Assembly: GCF_036549475.1 (NCBI RefSeq)
Contig: NZ_JAZHLI010000001.1
Coordinates: 124,001-188,000 of the forward strand
Reading direction: 5' to 3'
Length of the DNA: 64,000 nt
DNA from: Aurantimonas sp036549475
Lineage (GTDB): Bacteria; Pseudomonadota; Alphaproteobacteria; Rhizobiales; Rhizobiaceae
Positions 17,187-24,878 of this stretch are shown here, one piece after another. Every line of letters starts with the position of its first letter. Position 1 is the first letter of the stretch. The notes beneath the pieces were generated by a model. That model saw nothing but the letters and a program-made list of their open reading frames with translations, searched no databases and was not told the origin of the DNA. Both the position numbers and the translations under genes were made by a program.

Positions 17187-17783
17187 ATGGCGCGGCTGAA
17201 ATTTCTCTGCGATTCCGATCGCTGCATCGAGTGCAACGCGTGCGTGACGGCATGCAAGAACGAGCATGACGTGCCGTGGGGCATCAACCGACGGCGCGTG
17301 GTGACGCTCAACGACGGCAAGCCGGGCGAGCGCTCGGTCTCGATGGCCTGCATGCACTGCACCGACGCGCCCTGCGCGGCGGTGTGCCCGGTCGACTGCT
17401 TCTTCACCACCGATGACGGCGTCGTCCTGCATTCCAAGGATCTGTGCATCGGTTGCGGCTACTGCTTCTACGCCTGTCCGTTCGGCGCCCCGCAATATCC
17501 GCGGGTCGGCAATTTCGGCTCGCGCGGCAAGATGGACAAATGCACCTACTGCGCCGGCGGTCCGGAGGCCGACAATTCGGAAGCGGAGTATGCCAAATAC
17601 GGCAACAACCGCATCGCCGAGGGCAAGCTGCCGATGTGTGCCGAGATGTGCTCCACCAAGTCGCTGCTCGCGGGCGACGGCGACATCATCGCCACGATCT
17701 ACAAGGAGCGGGTCGCCAAGCGCGGCTACGGCACCGGTGCGTGGGGCTGGCAGACGGCCTATCGTGAATCGATCGAGGCCTGA
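17187..17783 (+). CDS. fdh3B: Formate dehydrogenase beta subunit (Fdh3B-type ferredoxin)
   Basis: This 198-residue iron-sulfur subunit carries four cysteine clusters in the order CIECNACVTACKNEHDVPWG, CMHCTDAPCAAVCPVDC, CIGCGYCFYACPFGAPQ and KCTYC...CAEMC. That is the DmsB/FdnH electron-transfer pattern for four 4Fe-4S centres. It should carry electrons from the catalytic subunit to the cytochrome b gamma subunit. It has no signal peptide, consistent with co-export with the Tat-bearing alpha subunit. It lies 15 bases after alpha, behind an AGAGGAGCGA site, and 10 bases before gamma. Confidence 0.93.
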   Translation: MARLKFLCDSDRCIECNACVTACKNEHDVPWGINRRRVVTLNDGKPGERSVSMACMHCTDAPCAAVCPVDCFFTTDDGVVLHSKDLCIGCGYCFYACPFGAPQYPRVGNFGSRGKMDKCTYCAGGPEADNSEAEYAKYGNNRIAEGKLPMCAEMCSTKSLLAGDGDIIATIYKERVAKRGYGTGAWGWQTAYRESIEA

Positions 17784-17793
17784 GGAGGCGACG

Positions 17794-18858
17794 ATGAAGA
17801 CGCTGCGAACCTTCTTCGCCGCCGGCGGTCTGGCACTCGCCATGCTGGCGACGCCGGTTCACGCCCAGCAGGGCGAGGACAATCTGGCGCCGCAGACGGA
17901 GGTGGCACCCACAGATGGCGTCCAGACCGATCCGAGTGGCCAGAACCCCACCGCCGAGGTGCCCACCGAGCAGGAGCTGATGCAGGCGCTGCAGGGTGGC
18001 CAGATCAACGGCCGGGTCAGCATCCCCGACAGCAAGGCCGCCGTGCTCGAGCAGCCGCAGGGCCGGGAATACCGGAGCTTCCACGAGGCTTGGCTGCCCT
18101 GGATCGGCGCCATCGCCATCATTGGCGTGGTTCTGGCTCTGGCCGCGTTCTATTTCTCGCGTGGCCGCATCATGATCGAGGACAGCCCGGAGGTCGGCCG
18201 CAAGCTGCTGCGCTTCGGCTTCTTCGAACGGCTGAACCACTGGATGACCGCGACCGCCTTCATCCTTCTGGCAGTCACCGGCCTCAACTATATCTTCGGC
18301 AAGCGGCTGCTGTTCCCGCTGATCGGGGCGGACGCCTTCGCCACCTGGAGCTACTGGGCGAAATACGTCCACAACTTCATTGCCTGGGCGTTCATGCTCG
18401 GCCTCGTCTTCATGATCGTCGTCTGGATCAAGGACAACATCCCGAGCCGCACCGACATCCGCTGGATCCGCGAGCTCGGCGGCTTCGTCGGCGATCGCCA
18501 TCCGCCCGCCCATCGGTTCAATGCCGGTCAGAAGATGATCTTCTGGTCGGTCACCTTGGGCGGCCTTGCGCTGTCGATCAGCGGCCTGGTGATGCTCTTT
18601 CCGTTCTCGGTGGTGGACATCAACGGCATGCAGATCGCCCAGTATGTCCACGCGACCGTCGGCGTCGTGCTGATCGCCATCATCATCGCCCATATCTACA
18701 TCGGCTCGCTGGGCATGGAAGGCGCCTACGATGCCATGGGCAGCGGCGAGGTGGATCTGGCCTGGGCTCGGGCGCATCACAGCCTCTGGGTGGAAGAAGA
18801 AGAGGCCAAGACGGCCAAGGGTCCGCAGCCGGCCCCGCAAACGGCCCCGGCGGAGTGA
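17794..18858 (+). CDS. Formate dehydrogenase gamma subunit (cytochrome b556 type)
   Basis: This is a 354-residue membrane subunit. A cleavable signal (GGLALAMLATPVHAQQ) is followed by about 85 residues of Pro/Gln-rich linker. After that come the FdnI-like transmembrane helices, starting with WIGAIAIIGVVLALAAFYF and then the cytochrome-b part from FERLNHWMTATAFILLAVTG to the HIYIGSLGMEGAYDAM ending. His residues in NHWM, KYVHNFIAW, YVHATVGV and AHIY are candidates for haem ligands. It should take electrons from beta and reduce quinone. ATG 17794 follows GAGGAGG. The N-terminal extension is a feature of Fdh3-type gamma subunits. Confidence 0.9.
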   Translation: MKTLRTFFAAGGLALAMLATPVHAQQGEDNLAPQTEVAPTDGVQTDPSGQNPTAEVPTEQELMQALQGGQINGRVSIPDSKAAVLEQPQGREYRSFHEAWLPWIGAIAIIGVVLALAAFYFSRGRIMIEDSPEVGRKLLRFGFFERLNHWMTATAFILLAVTGLNYIFGKRLLFPLIGADAFATWSYWAKYVHNFIAWAFMLGLVFMIVVWIKDNIPSRTDIRWIRELGGFVGDRHPPAHRFNAGQKMIFWSVTLGGLALSISGLVMLFPFSVVDINGMQIAQYVHATVGVVLIAIIIAHIYIGSLGMEGAYDAMGSGEVDLAWARAHHSLWVEEEEAKTAKGPQPAPQTAPAE

Positions 18859-18863
18859 AGACA

Positions 18864-19607
18864 ATGCGCATCGCACATTTCGTTCTCTTCGCCGCCACCA
18901 TCCTGTCGACCGCCTCCCTGGCGCAGACATCCGTCACGCCGGATGCCGGTGGCGCACAGCCGCCGGCCGCCGCCGCCGCCCCTGCTGGCGTTGTTCGCCC
19001 GGACGTACCGGAACAGACCGCGTCGAGTGGCGGCCCGGCCAACATCTGTGGCGAACTGGTTGCGTTTCTCACCCCTTCGCCGGAACCCGCCGAGGGCACG
19101 GCAGGATCCAACGGCCAGCCAGCCGCGGCTCAGGCCGGCTCCGACAGCCAGCCGTCAGGTCAGCCCGAGACAACGCAGGCTGCCGCCGGACAGCAGGCGA
19201 ATGATGGCGAGCAGCCTGTGCAGGCCGCCGACGAGTCGGGCGGCGATGAGGGCTCGGCCCAGGATGCGTCGAACCAAGCTGGGGCCGCCGTAGAGGCGCC
19301 CGTCGACAGCAACGCGCCGGCAGACACGTCCGGCAACGCCGACAACGCTCCGCAGACATCGGGGCTTAGCGCGCCGATCCCCTCCCCGACCGAAACGACC
19401 GAGAAGCGGCCGGACGTGACGCTCGCCGAAGGGCGGGCGATGGCGGAGGCGAATGACCTCGCAAAATGCCACAGCGAAATACGGCGAATGCGGCGGGCCG
19501 GCATCGAAATGCCGCCTGAACTCATAGCCCTGGCCGCGCTCGACCTGCGGTATCACCAGCAATCGGGACGCCAGGCTCCCGAACCCGCAGTAGGAGAAGC
19601 GCGTTGA
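18864..19607 (+). CDS. Exported Gln/Ala-rich hypothetical protein of the formate dehydrogenase operon
   Basis: This 247-residue protein has a signal peptide (LFAATILSTASLAQ), then a long low-complexity stretch rich in Ala, Gln, Pro, Ser and Asp (about residues 25-175), then a short ordered C-terminal part. That part includes RPDVTLAEGRAMAEANDLAKC, split around residue 190, and HSEIRRMRRAGIEMPPELI. It begins 5 bases after the gamma stop, or at a GTG at 18855 that overlaps that stop. No enzyme motif is recognised. Position within the operon suggests a periplasmic accessory or spacer protein. Confidence 0.7.
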   Translation: MRIAHFVLFAATILSTASLAQTSVTPDAGGAQPPAAAAAPAGVVRPDVPEQTASSGGPANICGELVAFLTPSPEPAEGTAGSNGQPAAAQAGSDSQPSGQPETTQAAAGQQANDGEQPVQAADESGGDEGSAQDASNQAGAAVEAPVDSNAPADTSGNADNAPQTSGLSAPIPSPTETTEKRPDVTLAEGRAMAEANDLAKCHSEIRRMRRAGIEMPPELIALAALDLRYHQQSGRQAPEPAVGEAR

Positions 19608-19792
19608 AGGCGATCCTCTTCGGTCTGGTCATAGCAGTCGTGATCGGCGTGGTTGCCGCGCTCGTGATCCCGCTGGCACAGGTTCCTGCATTCGAAGCCT
19701 ACGCGACGGACAGTGTCCGTGTCGGCAATCCCGGCCACAATCTGGTGGGACCCGAATGGGACGAAGCCGTGAGGGAACAGGAGCAACTCTAG
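19604..19792 (+). CDS. Small membrane protein closing the formate dehydrogenase operon
   Basis: The 62-residue product has one N-terminal transmembrane helix (FGLVIAVVIGVVAALVI) and a 35-residue hydrophilic tail with VRVGNPGHNLVGPEWDEAV. Start is TTG overlapping the previous stop (TTGA), the same coupling as elsewhere in the island. The tail motif suggests a constrained small subunit, perhaps a stabiliser of the membrane enzyme. No known family is recognised. Confidence 0.65.
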   Translation: MKAILFGLVIAVVIGVVAALVIPLAQVPAFEAYATDSVRVGNPGHNLVGPEWDEAVREQEQL

Positions 19793-20035
19793 CCTGTCAG
19801 CTTGCGGCGCGGGCGCAGTACAAGTGCTGAGCCGCCACGTCGGCCGACCCCAAACGGGCGATACTGGGTGTAGCCCATCAGGTCGCCATTGAGCTGCACT
19901 GCAGGCGCCTCGGCCAGTTGCGCATCGACCCTTGCAGTGGGGAAGCAACAGCCCGAAACAGTGTCGGGCCTCCAATGCTTCCAACGCTCAGCCGCACGCC
20001 ATCGAAATAACGCCGACAACGCCGGCGGGATTGAT

Positions 20036-20482
20036 TCAAGAAGCCGCAGCCGCGTCCATCCAGTCCTTGTGACGGGACTCATCGGCATACGCCTTCTGGA
20101 AGAAGCCTTGGGCTTCCGGTGTCGCGGCGACATTCTTTGACGCCTGATCGTAGGCCATCTTGGTTTCGATCTCGTTCGTCGACATCGCCTTCAGGATGGT
20201 CTTGTCTCCAACGATCGATGCCAGGGCGATCTTGCCAGTGGTGAGATACTGCTTCGCGTCGCCCTCCTGCGGTGCGGCCACTCCAATGACGCCCGCCATC
20301 CGGGTCAGTTCCGCCACATGACTTTCGTGGTCTGTCTTGAACTCGGCGATCTTCGCCTTGGACGCGGGATCGTCGAGCTTCTCGATCGTCGCCTCGTAGG
20401 CGGCAATCGCATCGTGTTCTAGGATGAGAAGATTTTGAATCAGCTTCTCGAATGTCTTTTCAGTTCCGACTGTGGTGACCAT
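20036..20482 (-). CDS. Ferritin-like four-helix protein (DUF2383/PA2169-type)
   Basis: This is a 148-residue helical protein with regularly placed Glu, His and Asp residues: LLILEHDAIAAYEATIEKL, KTDHESHVAELTRMAG, STNEIETKMAYDQAS and YADESRHKDWMDAA. They resemble the ExxH carboxylate-bridged metal sites of ferritin/rubrerythrin-like bundles. It may bind iron or protect against oxidants. The ATG is preceded by AAGGAGAACCCG. It is transcribed alone and convergent to the formate dehydrogenase operon. The 243 bases between them hold no clear gene or terminator. Confidence 0.78.
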   Translation of the reverse strand: MVTTVGTEKTFEKLIQNLLILEHDAIAAYEATIEKLDDPASKAKIAEFKTDHESHVAELTRMAGVIGVAAPQEGDAKQYLTTGKIALASIVGDKTILKAMSTNEIETKMAYDQASKNVAATPEAQGFFQKAYADESRHKDWMDAAAAS

Positions 20483-20845
20483 CGGGTTCTCCTTGCCTCT
20501 AGGTCAACAGGAAGGGTCGAGCCGTCCCATCTGTTCCGAGGAGCAACCGGTCGGCGATACCCGCAATAGGGTCACCGGTTTTCGACCGCGACCGACCGCG
20601 CTTCACCTACTCATGTCAGCCGGCGGTCGCACCGGGAATTCCTATGCACATCAGGCGATTGGACATTTTGCATTTCTGGCCCTGATAGCCGGTAGCCAGC
20701 AGCCATCCCGCTCCGGCATCGTGCCCCTTATGGGCCGGCCTGCTCACTTCCAGATTTCCCGCTCTTTCCAGGGCTCACCAAAGGGAACGTCGGCGAACCC
20801 CGGCCGTTGCTTCAGACTGGATGGAGCAATCGATAGGAGGAACGC
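20483..20845. other. Intergenic region without recognised features
   Basis: These 363 bases separate two divergent genes and should hold both promoters. No convincing box, repeat or small gene was found; an AGGAGGA ribosome site stands just before 20846. Confidence 0.5.
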
Positions 20846-21316
20846 ATGGCCGATCCCACAGAGCCGAGGACCACAAACACCAGACCCGCAAGCACCACGC
20901 CCAACGCATCAGCCCCCCGTTCGTCATCCGGACATGGTCCCGGGAGCGGTAGCTCCGGTTCGGGGGGCGGGGATTCCGGCAAGAAATGGATATGGATCGC
21001 CGTAGCAGCGATCGTAATCCTTGCCCTCCTGTGGTGGCTCTTCGGAAGTGCCTCGACGCCGGACGATGCCGCTATACCGCCCACCACGAGCGAAACAACG
21101 ATCACGGACCCGGCAGACGGAAACCCCGACGCATCCGGTGATGCCGCCACGATCAATGGAAACGGAGCCGCACCGGCGGACACTTCGCCGCCGCCTGCCG
21201 AGCCGTCCACTCCGGCTGCCTCGGATCCAGCCACGACACCTGGGTCGGATGTGGATGGCAGCGGAACGCCGAACCTGCCCGACGACACTGCGCCGGCCCC
21301 CGCGCCAGCGGATTGA
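20846..21316 (+). CDS. Single-helix membrane protein with Pro/Ser/Thr-rich arms
   Basis: The 156-residue protein has a Ser/Gly-rich N-terminal arm, one transmembrane helix (KWIWIAVAAIVILALLWWLF, residues about 47-66) and a C-terminal arm made mostly of Pro, Ala, Asp, Thr and Ser, with no recognisable fold. It has a strong AGGAGGA ribosome site and a good intrinsic terminator right after it, so it is a single-gene unit. No function can be given. Similar anchors with disordered arms occur as envelope spacers. Confidence 0.65.
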   Translation: MADPTEPRTTNTRPASTTPNASAPRSSSGHGPGSGSSGSGGGDSGKKWIWIAVAAIVILALLWWLFGSASTPDDAAIPPTTSETTITDPADGNPDASGDAATINGNGAAPADTSPPPAEPSTPAASDPATTPGSDVDGSGTPNLPDDTAPAPAPAD

Positions 21317-21336
21317 ACGGGAGCCTGCGAGAGCAT

Positions 21337-21368
21337 ACGGGCCGGGTGAATGCATCCGGCCCGTTTTG
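21337..21368 (+). terminator. Intrinsic terminator after the single-helix protein gene
   Basis: ACGGGCCGG (21337-21345) pairs perfectly with CCGGCCCGT (21356-21364) around a 10-base loop, followed by TTTT. The remaining bases up to 21622 show no gene. Confidence 0.8.
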
Positions 21369-21622
21369 ATTTCCACCGCACGGAAGCTTGTTGATCCGTC
21401 CGCTACATCGGAACGCGCCATCCGGGTGAAGCGCCCCGCTCACGAGCGCGCCGGATAGCCCATCGAAATGGCCGTCAGTGCTGTCTCTCGCCCGCGAAGA
21501 TGCCACCTTCGTGACGGGGCAATCCTGCAATCAATGGCGACTGCGTCCTGGCGTCTGATATTGGCGGCGCCGCAGCGGCTGACCGGCAAACCGTCTTACC
21601 CGTCCTTCAGCCAGGATCGATC

Positions 21623-22594
21623 ATGCCCCGTTGCCCCGCCTGCGGCGCCCGGGACTTCCGGGCGAGCGAACGATCGGCCCGCCATTCGGGCGAATGGTGC
21701 GAATGCGGCCATTGCGGCCTGCTGGCCACCACTGCCGTCCTGGCGTCAGGGGAACTGCCCGCCTTGATCGACGCCAGGCTGGCAGGCGGCCGGTTCGTGC
21801 TGGAGGCGGGCGATCCCTTCTTCGTCGAAAGCTACAGCCTGCGCACCCTCGCCCTGTCGCGCGGCCTTGTCGCCCGGCCGGTGGGCGAGGTCCAATGCGC
21901 GGCACTGGCCGCCCCCTACCAGGAGCGCCCGGCGGTCGCGGACCTGCTCCCGCTCGCTGCTTGTCCCTCGGTCCCCGTGTCCCTCGTCATGCTGTGCAGG
22001 TCATCCGATCTCGCCTCCTTCCCCAAAGCGCTCGCGCCGGCCAGCAAGGCGTTCGACGATCTCTGTCTCGTCGTCGATGCGGTGGAGGCAGACGTGACAG
22101 CGTGGCCAAGGGCGGCAGACTGGCCGCATCCAGTGAGGTTGTTGCGGCGGCCGCTGGCTGGCGATTTTGGTGGCCAGCGCAATGCCGGCCAGGCGATGGC
22201 GCGGCACGACTGGGTCCTGCAGCTCGACGCCGACGAAACCCTGGACGCGGCCAGCTTCGCCGCGCTCGGGCGTGTCGCGGCCCTCGCCGAGCCCTGCGGC
22301 TCGGTCTCCATAGGGCTGCCCCGGCGCAATCGCGTCGATGGCATCCTCTCGGACCTCTTCCCAGACATCCAGTACCGGCTGAACCGGCGATCGGTCCACT
22401 TCGACGGCAAGGTGCATGAACGCCCGGCCCTGCCGCGTGGCTGGCGCGACGGCTTCATCGCGCCAAACCTGTGCATCGACCACCATCTGTCCCGCGCCCA
22501 TGTCGAACGCCGATCCACCCGCTACGAGGCGATGGACCCCGGCAAGGGCCGTCTGTTCGAGCGCGAGGCCTTGCTGACCTCCTATAGGGACTGA
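21623..22594 (+). CDS. Family 2 glycosyltransferase with N-terminal zinc ribbon
   Basis: This is a 323-residue protein. Residues 1-35 have a CPAC...CECGHC four-cysteine pattern typical of a small zinc ribbon. After a spacer, residues about 115-300 are a GT-A fold glycosyltransferase: PVSLVMLCRSSDLASFPKA, the NAGQ and LQLDADETLD motif (the DxD metal site), and DIQYRLNRRSVHFDGKVHERP. The donor and acceptor are unknown. Its end overlaps the convergent glycosyltransferase gene by 13 bases. A zinc ribbon on such an enzyme is uncommon. Confidence 0.82.
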   Translation: MPRCPACGARDFRASERSARHSGEWCECGHCGLLATTAVLASGELPALIDARLAGGRFVLEAGDPFFVESYSLRTLALSRGLVARPVGEVQCAALAAPYQERPAVADLLPLAACPSVPVSLVMLCRSSDLASFPKALAPASKAFDDLCLVVDAVEADVTAWPRAADWPHPVRLLRRPLAGDFGGQRNAGQAMARHDWVLQLDADETLDAASFAALGRVAALAEPCGSVSIGLPRRNRVDGILSDLFPDIQYRLNRRSVHFDGKVHERPALPRGWRDGFIAPNLCIDHHLSRAHVERRSTRYEAMDPGKGRLFEREALLTSYRD

Positions 22595-23775
22595 CGCCGA
22601 TACGCCCGCGCCGCCTCGTAGAGCGCCAGCGTTTCGGCGCCGAGGGTCTGGCGGGTGAACCGGCCTGCGGCAGCCAATGCCCGGCCATGCAGGCGCATGC
22701 GCAGATCGGCGTCGGCGAGCGCCGGCCGCAATACATCGGCCAGGGCGGCCCCCGTGGCGTCGGCCGCCAGCAGCCCGGCGCCGCTGTCACCGATCACCTG
22801 CCGCGCCGACGGGTCCACCCTCAGGCCGATCACCGGGCGCCCGAAGGCCAGCGCCTCCTGGTAGACGAGGCCGAAGGATTCGTAGCGTGACGGCGCGACG
22901 ACGAGATGCGCCGTCCGGTAGGCGGCATCGAGCGCCGCGTCGTCGAGCCGGCCGCGCAACACAAGGTGTTTCCGGACGCGCGGGCCGAGTGGCGGCAAAT
23001 CGGCTTCGCCGATCCCGACGAGATCGAGCCGGAAGCGCGGCAGCGTCCCGGCATCGGCCTCATCGGCCAGGATCGCCATCGCATCCATCAGGCAGTCGAA
23101 GCCCTTGCGTGCTTCCGCACGGCCGACGAACAGCAGCCGCATTCGCTCCCCGGCCGGCGGATACGGCGCATCGTCTGCCCGCTCCAGGCGTTCGGGCGGC
23201 AGCGACAGGCCGATCACCGCCCGCGGCGCGTGCGTGTCGAGACCGTACAGGTCCTGCACCTTGTCGCCGTGGCTCGACGTGTTGAAGATGTGGCCGGCCG
23301 AGCGCCGGGCGGTCGCCGCCTCCAGCCGGCAGGCGTACCGACCGTCGATCCGGTCACGCAGATGGCCCGAGACGGCGCCGGTCGAGATGGCCGGGGTGGA
23401 ATGACGCGTGACGAAGGGCAGTCCCGGTATCTTGCTGGCGAAAGCACCCGGCGCATACCAGTTGGTCGCCTCCAGGCAGTCGAAGGGCTGCGCCCGATGA
23501 TCGGCCGCGATCCGCTGCGCGAACCAGCGCGGGGCCACCAGATGGCCGATCACCGCCCGCCGTCGCAGCCAGCTGCCGGGCCCGCCATCCGGCGGCAGGC
23601 ATCCGATGATCCGGACGCCGTCGATGTCGGTGCTGCCCCGACGATCCAGCGTGTAGACATGGGCCTCGGCGCCGGCCGCCGCGAGGCTTTCGGCGACCTC
23701 GCGCGCGGCGACAGCCAGGCCGCTGGCGCTTGGCGGATAGTCCCAAGCGATCAGTGCCGTACGAAGGCCGCTCAT
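22582..23775 (-). CDS. Family 4 glycosyltransferase (GT-B)
   Basis: This 397-residue GT-B enzyme starts LRTALIAWDYPPSASGLAVA, with the usual acceptor-side glycine loop. The C-terminal donor-binding half has RLLFVGRAEARKGFDCLMDA and the APSRYESFGLVYQEALAFGRPVIG motif, whose two Glu residues bind the sugar nucleotide. ATG 23775 overlaps the previous gene's stop (ATGA). A longer frame to 24666 is antisense-like noise over the neighbour. It pairs with the next gene as a two-enzyme unit. Substrates are unknown. Confidence 0.88.
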   Translation of the reverse strand: MSGLRTALIAWDYPPSASGLAVAAREVAESLAAAGAEAHVYTLDRRGSTDIDGVRIIGCLPPDGGPGSWLRRRAVIGHLVAPRWFAQRIAADHRAQPFDCLEATNWYAPGAFASKIPGLPFVTRHSTPAISTGAVSGHLRDRIDGRYACRLEAATARRSAGHIFNTSSHGDKVQDLYGLDTHAPRAVIGLSLPPERLERADDAPYPPAGERMRLLFVGRAEARKGFDCLMDAMAILADEADAGTLPRFRLDLVGIGEADLPPLGPRVRKHLVLRGRLDDAALDAAYRTAHLVVAPSRYESFGLVYQEALAFGRPVIGLRVDPSARQVIGDSGAGLLAADATGAALADVLRPALADADLRMRLHGRALAAAGRFTRQTLGAETLALYEAARAYRRQSL

Positions 23776-24818
23776 GCGTCGAGCAGAGTGCGATAGAGCC
23801 GCAGATAGTCCTCGGCCATGCGCCTCGCGGTGAAGCGCGCCTCGAAGCGGGTGCGGATCGCCGCGCGGTCGAGATCGGCCGCCCGCTTCAGGGCCGCGGC
23901 CGCCTCCGCCTCGTCGCGCACGACGAAGCCGGTCACCCCGTTCTCTACGATTTCCGGCACCGAGCCCCGGTCGAAGGCGATCACCGGCGTGCCGCAGGCC
24001 ATCGCCTCGATCATCACCAGGCCGAAGGGCTCCGGCCAGTCGATGGGAAAGAGCAGCGCCGCGGCCGACCCGAGCAGCGCCTGCTTGCCGCGATCGTCCA
24101 CCGGACCGACGAACACCGCGGCGTCGCCGAGCAGCGGCGCGACCTTCTCGTCGAAATAGGTCGGGTTGCCGACATCGACGGCACCGGCCAGCCTGATCGG
24201 CAGGCCGGCGGCACGAGCGATGCGGATCGCGGCATCGGGCTGCTTCTGGTCGGTCATCCGCCCGACGAAGGCGGCATATCCGCCCTCTCCCGCCCCCAAC
24301 CGATAGCGCGTCTCGTCCAGCCCGTGATGCACCACGCCTGCGCGGTTCGATACCGGAATCCGGCCGAGCTGGCTTTGCGAGATCCCGGCCACCGGCAGGT
24401 CCGGGAAGGCCGCGAAGAACAGCGCCCGGTCGAGTTCGTCGACCCGCCAGTGGATGGTGGTCAGGGAATGCCGCCGCCGCTCGCCCAACAACGCCGCATG
24501 GAAGAACTCGCCATGGCAGTGGATGATGTCGAAATCGCTGAGCCGGCTGCGCAACTCCTCCATCTGGACGGCCTCCAGGACCTGCGGGATCGACGACGGC
24601 ACCCGGCCATGGCGTTCCTCCAGCGCCTGCAGGCTGGGCAGCCCGCCGATGCGCGCAATGTCGCACCTGCTGTCCGACGGCGCGAAGAGGGTCACGCAGA
24701 CCCCCAGGGATTCCAGCGCCTTGGACAGATCATGGACGATCCGTTCCGTCCCGCCGGACAGATCCGGCGGCGTGGGAAAGATGTTAGGGGCGACCTGAGC
24801 GACTCGAACCGGTTTCAT
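23772..24818 (-). CDS. Family 4 glycosyltransferase
   Basis: This is a 348-residue GT-B enzyme, beginning VRVAQVAPNIFPTPPDLSGGTERIV with the glycine-rich donor loop of the family. Its C-terminal half has FVGRMTDQKQPDAAIRIARA and PEPFGLVMIEAMACGTPVIAF. First gene of a two-gene minus-strand unit divergent from the sucrose-phosphate-synthase-like gene, only 60 bases away, so the two units may share a control region. Related proteins often act in trehalose, sucrose or glycolipid synthesis; no specific activity is claimed. Confidence 0.88.
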   Translation of the reverse strand: MKPVRVAQVAPNIFPTPPDLSGGTERIVHDLSKALESLGVCVTLFAPSDSRCDIARIGGLPSLQALEERHGRVPSSIPQVLEAVQMEELRSRLSDFDIIHCHGEFFHAALLGERRRHSLTTIHWRVDELDRALFFAAFPDLPVAGISQSQLGRIPVSNRAGVVHHGLDETRYRLGAGEGGYAAFVGRMTDQKQPDAAIRIARAAGLPIRLAGAVDVGNPTYFDEKVAPLLGDAAVFVGPVDDRGKQALLGSAAALLFPIDWPEPFGLVMIEAMACGTPVIAFDRGSVPEIVENGVTGFVVRDEAEAAAALKRAADLDRAAIRTRFEARFTARRMAEDYLRLYRTLLDA

Positions 24819-24878
24819 CCCCGGCCATATGGACAGTCAGACCATTCCGTCAGTATGTCATAGGAAGAGGTAGGCGCC

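Noticed and set aside
19789..20133. Minus-strand frame with a peptide-like tail (QLNGDLMGYTQYRPFGVG) between the formate dehydrogenase operon and the ferritin-like gene
   Set aside because: Overlaps the ferritin-like gene in another frame and has no start signal; it may be a relic, but there is not enough to call one.
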